Source: Conchocele bisecta (Eukaryota > Mollusca > Bivalvia > Lucinida > Thyasiridae). Taken from it: a stretch of DNA of 64,000 nucleotides. The notes beneath the pieces were generated by a model. It had not been told where the DNA came from. It ran no database searches and saw only the letters and a program-made list of their open reading frames with translations. The position numbers were made by a program, and so were the translations under genes. Positions 12,628 through 21,918 of the stretch are shown piece after piece. Position 1 is the first letter of the stretch. The number at the start of each line of letters is the position of its first letter. Location of the stretch: contig CM055265.1 in assembly GCA_029237695.1 (NCBI GenBank), forward strand, positions 122,596,834-122,660,833. Reading direction: 5' to 3'.

Positions 12628-12983
12628 TACATGCCCTGATTAGGCAAAAACTGTTCTTTATAGGAATTAAATAAGTGTATAATTCAGAGGCGTCGGAAGT
12701 GGGGCGGCAGTGGCGGCGACCGCCGCCCCAATATATGGACCAAAAATAAAAGGTGTCTCCTAAATGCATCAGAATGCAGGAAATGACATATGGAAATCAA
12801 AAAATTCCGGGGGTACATGCCGGACTCCCCCCTCTAGCTACAATAATTCGCCTCCGATATGTTATCTGCGGCTACAATTTGACCCATTCAAAAATGTGAG
12901 CAACCGAAATGCATACCTAAACCTGTTGCATGTCGGTCAAAATTCATTAAACTGTATTTTATATCTTTAAACAAATAAGCTTT
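12628..12983. other. Fragment of MITE X end plus unassigned sequence
   Basis: 12627-12680 repeats the X-family end (ACATGCCC...AAAACTGTTCTTTATAGG). 12685-12840 holds a GC-rich hairpin (GGCGGCGACCGCCGCCCC) and TTCCGGGGGTACATGCC, which recurs loosely near 61178-61200. No gene seen. Confidence 0.4.
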
Positions 12984-14146
12984 AAAGGTACATGCCCACT
13001 CAGTAGGCACAAAATGTTCTTTTTATTAGAGACATCATCTGAGACATTTTCTGGCAAAATAAACATTCATTCACCATTACCCCACTTATTGATTGGCATT
13101 ATTATACATTTTATATCAGACGTAACTTTCCACACAGATATCAGGGGCGATAACTGTGTTTCCTTAAAATGTTAACGGACATTACTATTTATTCTCTATA
13201 TTTATTTTTTGATGTGCAATTATCATACTTTATAATCTGTCGAAAATATTATTTTTTGAGGTGACACATTTAATTAGTGTAAATAATTAAAATATACCAT
13301 GCATCATTTCATATGGAAATAATCTGATAACCAACACGAGTCACTATCAGTAAAATAAATATTACTAAATGATTATATCTATATTACTAAATGATTATAT
13401 CTGTATAGCGGCCAGTCATAATGTTTAGAACTGGTGGAATAGTGACACAATGATACATTTATTTATTATGCCCCCGCCACCGAATGGTGAGGGGTGCATA
13501 TAGTGTTACCGGCGTCCGTACGACCCGAAACCTTAACACTCGGGTAAATGGCTTATAATTTCTGTTTCCTTGCTTGGATCTGCTTCACATTTCACACACA
13601 CATTGCTCCAATGGTCCTCTACCACCCTGTGACAAATCCACATTCGTCACGCCCCCGCTAAGCCCAGGGTCAAGGTCACAGACTTGGTGCGTTCGAAACC
13701 TTAACGCTGGGTAAATTGCTTATAATTTATGTTTCCTTGCTCGGATCTTCTTCACATTTCACATACGCATTGCTCCAATGGTCCTCTACCACCCTGTGAC
13801 AAATCCACATTCGTGCCGCCCCCACTAAGCCCAGGGTCAAGGTCACAGACTTGGTGCATTCGAAACCTTAACGCTCGGGTAAATGGTTTATAATTTCTGT
13901 TTCCTTGCTCAGATTTGCTTCACATTTTACACACGCATTGCTCCAATGGTCCTCTACCGCCCTGTGACAAATCCACATTCGTCCCGCCCCCGCTAAGCCC
14001 AGGGTCAAGGTCACAGACTTGGTGCGGTTGAAACCTTAACGCTCGGGTAAATGGCTTATAATCAAACATGCATTCGTGTGCCACAGGCCACATTTCTAGT
14101 TTCCTATAAAGAACAGTTTGTGCCTACTGAGTGGGCATGTACCTTT
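12984..14146. mobile_element. MITE X1, interrupted by Helitron-like HL-b
   Basis: The terminal inverted repeats are AAAGGTACATGCCCACTCAG (12984) and its complement CTGAGTGGGCATGTACCTTT (about 14127-14146; the copy reads ACTGAGTGGGCATGTACCTTT). The body matches X4 at 42963-43864. The piece between 13466 and 14099 is absent from X4. Confidence 0.75.
13466..14099 (+). mobile_element. Helitron-like element HL-b (boundaries supported by empty site)
   Basis: It begins TTATGCCCCCGCCACC with a stem closing at GGTGAGGGGTGCATA. It ends with the hairpin GTGCCACAGGCCAC then ATTTCTAG. The interior has four 167-168 bp units (CCTTAACGCT-type anchor at 13531, 13699, 13867, 14034), each with GGGTCAAGGTCACA. 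MITE X4 lacks this block: its sequence joins TTATTTA to TTCCTATAAAG. Insertion is thus A|T without target duplication, as in Helitrons. The 5' end is TT rather than the canonical TC. Confidence 0.75.
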
Positions 14147-14562
14147 AATGTAGAACTAGTAAATTGCCAAAAATAATAGAACACAGAAATCATTTTCCCA
14201 TGGAAGCCATCTTTTCTCTTGTTGTTGTTCAACATAACGAAATGAAGCTTTCAAATGTACAAGATGTACTTGTAAATGTCAGATGAACACCTTGATGCGG
14301 TACAATAACCAATTTCTGCATGTGTATGTTCGTTATTAATAATTTTTTGATACAGCTTTGACAGTTTTATATCAATAACTTATAAATCGCGCCTGATAAC
14401 CGATTGCAAAAATCACTCTTCCATGTGTTACATTAAAGAGATGTGGTTAAATTGCTACCCTCGCAAAAGGTAGCAATTTTGTTTCTAGGACCCCCCTAGC
14501 ACTAACTCGCTTTGCTCGGATCGACATTCGCCTCCCCAATATTAATTTGACACCTCTGTAAT
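14147..14562. other. Unassigned spacer
   Basis: No gene or clear repeat recognised. A short direct repeat (TGCTACCCTCGCAAAAGGTAGCAA) forms a small hairpin near 14453-14477. Confidence 0.35.
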
Positions 14563-14698
14563 TATGTAACTATTCCACCAGTTCTAAAGATTACGAGTGT
14601 CCGCTATACAGGTATAATCATTTAGTAATATTTATTTTACTGATAGTAATGCGTGTTGGTATCAGGCTATTTTCATATGCAAATGAGGCATGGTATTT
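14563..14698. mobile_element. MITE X2 fragment
   Basis: CTATTCCACCAGTTCTAAAG through CATATGCAAATGAGGCATGG matches the X family (compare 43028-43150). It stops where HL-c begins, and the remainder of X is not found after HL-c. Confidence 0.65.
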
Positions 14699-15506
14699 TT
14701 ATGCACCACCACGATAGTGGAGGGGGCATTTAGTGTTACCCTTGTCCGTCCGTCCCCGTCCGTCCCGTCGTCCGTCCCGTACGTCCGTCCGTCTGTCACA
14801 AAACTTTAACCCTCGGATAAATGTCTCATAATTTCCTCATCCTTTGACCGATCTGCTTCATATTTCATATACACATTGCTCTAATGGTCCTCTACCGCCC
14901 TGTGCCAAATCCACGTTCGTCCTGCCCCGCCCAGCCCAGGGTCAAGCTCACATACTTGGTGCTTCAAAAACTTTAACGTTCGGGTAAATATCTTATAATT
15001 TCTGTTTTCTTTCACGGATCAGCTTCATACTTCATATACGCATTGCTCTAATGGTCCTCTACCGCCCTGTGCCAAATCCACGTTCGTCCTGCCCCGCCAA
15101 GCCCAGGGTCAAGGTCACATACTTGGTGCTTCAAAAACTTTAACGGTCGGGTAAATATCTTATAATTTCTGTTTCCTTTCACGGATCAGCTTCTACTTCA
15201 TATACGCATTGCTCTAATGGTCTTCTACTTTCCTGTGCCAAATCCACGTTTGTCCTACCCCCGCCAAGCCCAGGGTCAAGGTCACATACTTAGTGCTTCA
15301 AAAACTTTAACGCTCGGGTAAATATCTTATAATTTCTGTTTTCTTTCACGGATCAGCTTCATGCTTCATATACGCATTGCTCTAATGGTCCTCTACTGCC
15401 CTGTGTGCCTAACGCTCAGGTAAAAAAAAAAATTACTTCGAATTTGGCCTCATTTATTATCAAAGCGATATGTGGGGCATCCGTGTTCTATGAACACATT
15501 TTCTAG
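14699..15506 (+). mobile_element. Helitron-like element HL-c with 167 bp tandem units
   Basis: The 5' stem-loop is TATGCACCACCACGATAGTGG...GGGGGCATTTAG. Tandem units with CTTTAAC(G/C) anchors lie at 14804, 14971, 15138 and 15305, a period of exactly 167 bp. Units carry GGGTCAAGGTCACATAC. The 3' end is the hairpin GTGTTCTATGAACAC, then ATTTTCTAG at 15498-15506, followed by T. HL-d has an identical 3' end. Confidence 0.75.
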
Positions 15507-16413
15507 TTTAGTTAGTCGTGAAACTTTACAGGAATACTTGTTATCGTGTGAAGTAGCGCACCTGGGGTTTTAGATGTGGATTCATCCAGTATTTACGGAG
15601 TTATGGCCCTTGACGTAGCGAAAATTGGGGATTTTCAACTTGTGTCGTGCGTATCTCCAAATGTATTTCAGTTAGAGTCGTGAAACTTTACGGGAATACT
15701 GGTCATCGTGTGAAGTTGGGCACCTGGTGTTTTAGATGCGGATTATAGAAAATAATAGGCGCGATCAGCTGTTTTTATGTATATATGTTATCATTACACA
15801 CCTGTGTATACTGTGTGTTTATATGTACATGTATATGTAAACGTCAAATTGTGTTTATTATTCACAAACTACTGCAGTATTTCTCGTTTTGATACTCGCA
15901 GTATACTTATATACATATACTTGAAATGTGGATATATAATATGTGTGTCGCTTACTTTACGTTTTTGAGGTAGATAAGGGCACATCTACCTTAATGGTTA
16001 TGAAAAATTGCCATATTTCCTGTAAATGAGATCAAAAGTTGGTGAAAATTTCAGACCAAATGAATATAATACCGTATTTGCTCTGAAAATTTCACCAACT
16101 TTTGTTAGCCTTGTGCAAAGCTGTGGCCATTTATAGAAATCATTTTTCGGCAAAAATCTCATATACGATAATGTTGATTATATTAGGTGTCAGCTCAATT
16201 ATACATGTACTTTCGGCTTTTTATGCCTGACATTTCAATTTCCATATTTCCTCACTTTTTATTTTATTATCTCACAATATACAGCTAACTTATGCAGAAA
16301 ATACAAGGTAGCTACATATACATGTATGCTGTTGCTGCTTTAAATTCTACTTTTTCCAAGTCCTGATATCATGCAGTGGTGGTATTGGTTTTTGTCTGAA
16401 AAACAATCCTCTA
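15507..16413. other. Short two-copy repeat and unassigned sequence
   Basis: GTCGTGAAACTTTAC(A/G)GGAATAC occurs at about 15521 and 15667, each followed by ATCGTGTGAAGT and GCACCTGG. It is a partial tandem repeat of about 146 bp. The rest (15740-16413) shows a weak inverted repeat around AAAGTTGGTGAAAATTTC (16033-16101) and no gene. Confidence 0.45.
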
Positions 16414-16980
16414 TAGTCTGTTTCACGAAAGCTGCCCAAATTTTGCGGCCATATAAACAATTCAAAAACAATATTTTTTCGATAGTATTAAATTAAAGGA
16501 AAATTTAAGAATGAGACTTCTTTTTATTTCGTGAAATTTGGTCAAATATTGATTTTATTGCGAAAAAACAATTTCCCCATGTTAAATCCCCATAGACATC
16601 TTCACAGAGTGAAGATGTCTATGGGGATTTAACATGGGGAAATTTTTTTGAATTTTAGAAATACTGGACCGATTTTTAAAATTTAACTTTTGTTTTCTTA
16701 GTTAGATATATCCAAGCTATCTAGTCAGGTTTCGGAGTCAATTTCCAAATATTTTCGTTTTTTAGCTCCTCCCACACTCCTTTACCTCTTTTTCCCCCCA
16801 TGTTAAATCCCATAGAGAAATCAATTTTTCGTAATAAAACCAATATTTCACCAAATTTCACGAAATAAAAAGAAGGCTCATTCTTAATTTTTCCTTTAAT
16901 TTAATATTATCAAAAGAAATCTTGTTTTTGAATTGTTTATATAGCCGTAAAATTTGGGCATCTTTCGTGAAACAGACAGT
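16414..16980. mobile_element. MITE/foldback Y1
   Basis: The terminal inverted repeats are AGTCTGTTTCACGAAAG and CTTTCGTGAAACAGACAGT. A second inner palindrome is centred at about 16610 (TTAAATCCCCATAGACATC on both arms). A second copy, Y2, is at 53365-53907. No coding capacity; the whole element could fold into one long hairpin. Confidence 0.75.
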
Positions 16981-17220
16981 AGTTTCTATTGAATATACAT
17001 TTGTACAATATGCACAGTTAGGCATTAGATTCCAAGTTGTTTTGAATTATATATCTGTAACTAATGTTGTTAAAACTTGTAGCCCAAACTCTATGCTCTT
17101 ATTATAGTAAATTGTATATTGAAACTACGGTATACTGTCTAAATAGAGCAATATCAATTACAATTACGTATGTGCTTTGAAGTAATATAGGACACAATTA
17201 GTGTATATTACAGATGAAAC

Positions 17221-17397
17221 ATGAGTAAACATCTGAGTGACAAAAGAAAGCAAGTTCGAGTGCAGGGTGGATGGGCATCACCTGCGAAGCCTAGGTCCGA
17301 CAAGGATAAACCTAAAGCCCAAGCCAGCCCAAATTGGATGGCGAAAATAGTTGATCAACCAACACCAAATAAATTTGTCTACGAGCAGCCAGCTGAG
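17221..17397 (+). CDS. ALKBH3: ALKBH3 exon 1 (N-terminal coding exon)
   Basis: It encodes 59 residues starting MSKHLSDKRKQVRVQGGWAS. The RVQGxWAxPxK motif and the later KFVYEQPAEV match the poorly conserved N-terminus of ALKBH3 (RVQG.WA.P.K and FVF.EP..V in vertebrates). The exon ends GAG|GTTAGA in phase 0. ATG 17221 was chosen because it gives the conserved motif the usual distance from the start. An upstream ATG at 17214 opens a five-codon frame that overlaps it. TTACAG just before 17214 could be a splice acceptor, so a non-coding 5' exon upstream is possible. Confidence 0.88.
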
Positions 17398-17609
17398 GTT
17401 AGAACATTCTAATAATTGAGACAATACAAGCTGTTTGATTTTGTACCTATGGATATGTGCAATTTTTTCATATTTTCTGTAAAATTAATGGCGTCTACAG
17501 TTGACAAACTTTTCTTAGTGAATTCGGAATTCTATTTAAAGCTTTAGACTTCAGACGTTGCAAGTTCACTTCCTACCACAGGCGTGTACTTTTATGGTGT
17601 TTCCATCTG

Positions 17610-17835
17610 ACTCGTCTTTTGGATAACCATTTCACCCCTAAGTAACTGCAATGGATTTTGATATGTTAATTTTGCAACCAATCCGATCGTCACTAATGAT
17701 TTTCAGACAAGTCCATGTATGAAAAGGGGGAGTTTTTTTATCCTGATGAGACGGCTCGTCACGATACCTCTATACTGGTCCAATATCACTATACAGGTCT
17801 GTGGTGTTGAAATGGTTAAACTGAGGTCCCGTCTC
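17610..17835. mobile_element. Partial copy of the AACCCTTT / GATGAGACGGCTCG MITE
   Basis: AAGTAACTGCAATGG, TTGCAACCAATC, GATTTTCAGAC and ATCCTGATGAGACGGCTCGT match the complete copies at 61308-61556 and 63198-63440. The right half is degenerate. Confidence 0.5.
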
Positions 17836-17887
17836 AAAATGACCCCAGCTGTTGCTGAGACGTTAAGCCCATTCATTTTCACTTTTT

Positions 17888-19345
17888 TATGTCTCGCCAT
17901 GAAAGTGGATGGGGCATAATCCCATTTAGTGTTACCGTCCATCTGTCCTTCGCAAGTGGGTGGAAGGTGGGTGCAAGCGATGGGTAATTTAACGATCGGG
18001 GTTCATCCTTACCGGAATTCTGACTGGAGACCTGGTTTGGCCCTCACATACGTCTTTGGCATTTTGTATGTGACAGTTGAATCTGGTTATACCCCTTATG
18101 TGAGTATTACGATTATTCGTAATCCTATTTTAGGGGAAGGGGCCAAGTGACTTTGGTGTGGTATGGACCTGCCACCAGGTCAGGTTATTCTAATTTCAGG
18201 GCTGAATATATTGTTTCTCGATGTAAATATTCAGTTCTGATTTTGGAATTTCCCCCCCATTGCAGCAGGTTAAAACGGGATCGAACCCGTTTGCCCGGCC
18301 TTACATGACCTTAGCTGTTGATAGGCCGTTAAACACCAATAAACAAACAAACAAACAAACTGTCCTTCGCAAGGTTAAAGTTTTTGTTAGAGCTTGTATC
18401 TTCAATAGTTTTTGATATACAGCCACCATACTTGCAAACTTTGTCAATTTTACACTGTAGGCTATAGCCACCATACTGGCACACTATCATGAGCCAGTTA
18501 TGTACACCGCAACCCACTGTGAATCAAATGACCTTTGTGTGGCCTTAACCTACAATTGCAATACATGTATTTACAAGTTTTTGTTTGGGCTTCTAACTTA
18601 AATATTATTACTGTAGGCCTACAGCCACCGTTGTTGCACAGTATCATGAGCCAGTGATGTACACTGCAACCCACTGTAACTCAAATGACCTTTGTGTGGC
18701 CTTAACCTACAATTGCAATACCGGTACATGTATTTACAAGTTTTTGTTTGGGCTTCTAACTTAAATATTATTACTGTAGGCCTACAGCCACCGTTGTTGC
18801 ACACTATCATGAGCCAGTGATGTACACCGCAACCCACTGTGAATCAAATGACCTTTGTGTGGCGTTAACCTACAATTGCAATACATGTATTTACAAGTTT
18901 TTGTTTGGGCTTCTAACTTAAATATTATTACTGTAGGCCTACAGCCACCGTTGTTGCACACTATCATGAGCCAGTGATGTACACTGCAACCCACTGTAAC
19001 TCAAATGACTATTGTGTGACATTGACCTACAATGCAATATTTCAATGTTATTTACCTTGGTTAAAGTTTATGTTTCAGCTTGTATCTTCAATAGTTTTTG
19101 ACATACAGCCATCATACTTGCACACTTTGTTACTATCATGAGCCAGTGATGTGTACTGCAAATCACTGTGAAACGCATGACCTCCATATGACCTTGACCT
19201 ACAATTGCCATTTCTGCATAGTTATTTCACTGGATTAAAGTTTTAGTTTGAGTTTGTATTTTTGTAATTTTGCAATTGTTTGTACCTCGTTTACTAACAA
19301 ATCTTTATTAGTTGGGCATCCGTGTTCTATGAACACATTTTCTAG
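17888..19345 (+). mobile_element. Helitron-like element HL-d with ~160 bp tandem units
   Basis: The 5' stem-loop is TATGTCTCGCCATGAAAGTG...ATGGGGCATAAT. Internal units carry CATGAGCCAGT(G/T)ATG at about 18487, 18644, 18807, 18965 and 19136 (spacing 157-171 bp) and often TTGACCTACAAT. The 3' end is the hairpin GTGTTCTATGAACAC plus ATTTTCTAG|T (19342-19345), identical to HL-c. SINE S1 (17957-18360) was inserted into it later. It lies in ALKBH3 intron 1. Confidence 0.72.
17957..18360 (+). mobile_element. SINE-like retroposon S1 with 13 bp target duplication
   Basis: About 404 bp from GTGGGTGGAAGGTGGG to a (AAAC)n tail. TGTCCTTCGCAAG occurs on both sides (17944-17956 and 18361-18373), which is direct evidence of retroposition into HL-d. 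Other copies: S2 24822, S3 25880, S4 36608, S5 38038, S6 43337. The region before the tail (GATAGGCCGTTAAACACCAA) is the best conserved part. The head GGGGTTCATCC could be a weak polymerase III B box. Confidence 0.8.
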
Positions 19346-19360
19346 TTGTTCATCGCCATA

Positions 19361-19715
19361 ATAATTCCAGCACAAAAATATTTACACAATTCCCTAATAT
19401 TTGATTGGTCGGTAGCAAGTCTCTGTCCAGAATTTATATCCCAGTAAACTCCATGCCGAACTACTTTCCGTAACCGTCAGGCGCAGTTAAAATAATTCTT
19501 AAGAAGACGGAAAATAAACACATTTTCTTGATGAATTTATTTCAAATGCTGGAATTATAAGGAATAAATGGCCTTTTTGTGGAATTTATCGGGGATATAA
19601 ACTTGGAAAAGTCGCGGGAATACTGGACGAGGCCTTCCGGCCTTCGTCCAGTATTCCCGCGACTTTTCCAAGTTTATACCCCGATAAATTCCACAAAAAG
19701 GCCACTCATTCCTAT
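19361..19715 (+). mobile_element. Foldback element R1
   Basis: It starts ATAATTCCAGCACAAAAA and has the inverted partner TGCTGGAATTATAAGG inside at about 19547-19562. A palindrome follows (GGAATAAATGGCC...GGCCACTCATTCC) with GACTTTTCCAAGTTTAT and its complement. Same layout as R2, R4 and R5. Confidence 0.75.
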
Positions 19716-20600
19716 ACTGATCTAATCGCCATACTGATCTATTGGTACATGTATATTGTAGGATACAAGACAGAAACCAGCAGACAAAGTTATATCGTAA
19801 GTATAATAAAGTGTATTACTGGTAACCAGCTGTTGGCACTGTTGGTTTCGGACTCAAAATGGTCCGCATGTTGGATAAATGTACCCGACAATATGATATA
19901 CTGACACTGCATCCATACCCCCAGATCAGGTCTTACACTTGTTGCCATTCCACCACAGGACTGGTTGACAGTTTTGATTGAGCACGTTTTGTCAAAGCAG
20001 ACACGGGCCAGCCATGTTGCCGATCATCGTAGTCCCAAATCACCCTTGCACATCTGCGCAGTCTGATCAATGCCTACACTGTTCTCCGCTGATGTAGCTT
20101 TTGTTACACACATCGTAAGGCCATCAGGCCACATGATAATCTCAACTACATGTACACTCTCCACAACTCTTGAAAAAGTCGCTTTCCTCGGCCACTTTAC
20201 CAAACGAACCCATGATATGAACATTATGTCAATAATTTAATACATTTACAAAGACATGGCTATATAAGCTGTGGCAGTTTAGGAGCTCCTCTGGAAACAC
20301 TAAGTCAATATGTCAACATGTCAACATGTTGTGGCGTACTCAAATTTTAGAACACCTATTTCAGAAAGACTGGTGTTTATGATGTCAGTACCGGCCCAAG
20401 TGGAGTCTCGAGGTATGATTTCTGGTTTGTGTACCGTACGGTAATTAACAGCTATAAATAGAGGATCTTACTTGAGTGCTGATTTGTTATGTTGATTAAT
20501 ATGTGAGTTTACTGATTTCATAAGCAATAAGGCTATACCAAGTCAACCGGTTTACTAAATATCATATGAAGTCGATAAATGTCTATTTATTCTATTTATT
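19716..20600. other. Spacer with a dispersed repeat (family Q)
   Basis: 20030-20210 contains GCGCAGTCTGATCA...ACTGTTC and CATCAGGCCACAT. These recur at 37420-37550, 53985-54060 and 62410-62470, so this is a dispersed repeat. No gene is supported here. Confidence 0.4.
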
Positions 20601-20607
20601 ACATTTA

Positions 20608-21220
20608 TAATTCCAGCACAAAAATATTTACACAATTCCCTAACATTTGATTGGTCCGTAGCAAGTCTGTGTACAAAATTTATATCCCAGTAAACTCCCA
20701 CGCTTAACTACTTTCCGTAACCGTGAGGCGCAGTTAAAATAATTCTTAAGAAAACGGAAAATAAACACATTTTCTTGATGAATTTATTTCAAATGCTGGA
20801 ATTATAAGGAATGAATGGTTTTTGTGAATGGCCTTTTTGTGAAATTTAATCGGGGATATAAACTTGGAAAAGTCGCGGGAATACTGGACGAGGCGTTCCG
20901 GCCTTCGTCCAGTATTCCCGCGACTTTTCCAAGTTTATACCCCGATAAATTCCACAAAAAGGCCATTCATTCCTATAATAAACTTGGAAAAGTCGCGGGA
21001 ATACTGCACGAGGCCTTCCGGCCTTCGTCCAGTATTCCCGCGACTTTTCCAAGTTTATACCCCGATAAATTCCACAAAAAGGCCATTAATTCCTATAATA
21101 AACTTGGAAAAGTCGCGGGAATACTGGACGAGGCCTTCCGGCCTTCGTCCAGTATTCCTGCGACTTTTCCAAGTTTATACCCCGATAAATTCCACAAAAA
21201 GGCCATTCATTCCTATAATC
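20608..21220 (+). mobile_element. Foldback element R2 with a triplicated 120 bp palindromic arm
   Basis: It opens ATAATTCCAGCAC and has the partner TGCTGGAATTAT at about 20798. From 20861 the palindromic arm AACTTGGAAAAGTCGCGGGA...CCATTCATTCCTATAAT is repeated three times with a period of exactly 120 bp (20861, 20981, 21101). Each unit is self-complementary. Because 120 is divisible by three, long but meaningless open frames run through it. Confidence 0.85.
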
Positions 21221-21344
21221 ATCATACATTGGATCTGTGCTGACCACCTAACCTGCTTTCTATAGCGGTCTCATTTAAATACTTAGTACACTAGTCATCT
21301 AGTGTAGTATTAGAAACAAAATTGCTACCTCACTGCGATATTCT

Positions 21345-21918
21345 CCCCTCAAACTTTACAGTATATAAATGGTTTGATATTTCGTGAACAAGTATGTTTA
21401 AAAACCTGATGTAAAATGTTTTTTAATGCTGAATCTAATCTAATCTGCAAATACTGCAACAAAACATTAGATGCATGTGTTTTAAAAAACTAATTAAAAA
21501 ATTAAAAGACAACAACACCCTTCATTTTAAAAACTGCAGTAAAGAGAACACAATGTGAAAAGAAACTTTCCTAGTCAATATTGATTATCCAGAGCATAAA
21601 ATGGACCACCGACAGTGATCCCAATGATGAATTGACCGTATTCAGTACCTAGTGTGCCCACCTTGTGTGATCACTGTAGATGATCCGTTTTATGCTCGGG
21701 ATATCCATATTGACTAGGAAATTGTGTTCTCTTTACTACAGTTTTTGAAATGAAGGGTGTTGTTGTTTCATTGTTTACACAATCTCTTTAAACACATGCA
21801 TCTAATGTTTTGGTGCAGTAGTTGCAGATTAGTTTCAGCATTAAACAACATCTTACATCAGGTTTTTAAACATACTTGTTCACAAAATATTGAACCATTT
21901 ATATAGTGTAAAGTTTCT
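21345..21918. mobile_element. Long foldback (inverted-repeat) element
   Basis: The left arm from about 21345 (AAACTTTACAGTATATAAAT...ACATTAGATGCATGTGTTT...CAACACCCTTCATTT) is repeated in reverse from about 21720 to 21918. Arms are roughly 240 bp and imperfect, with a loop of about 100 bp. A second inner stem pairs TTTCCTAGTCAATATTGAT with its complement near 21695-21715. No coding sequence. Confidence 0.75.

Noticed and set aside
18262..18290. tRNA gene from the GGTTCGATCCC B-box on the minus strand in SINE S1
   Set aside because: No cloverleaf or spaced A box around it, and it is an internal part of a dispersed SINE-like repeat.
20815..21265. Two long overlapping open frames (133 and 142 codons) with a 40-residue repeat
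   Set aside because: They only read through the 120 bp palindromic repeat of R2. The period is divisible by three, so frames stay open by arithmetic. The same arm elsewhere is non-coding.
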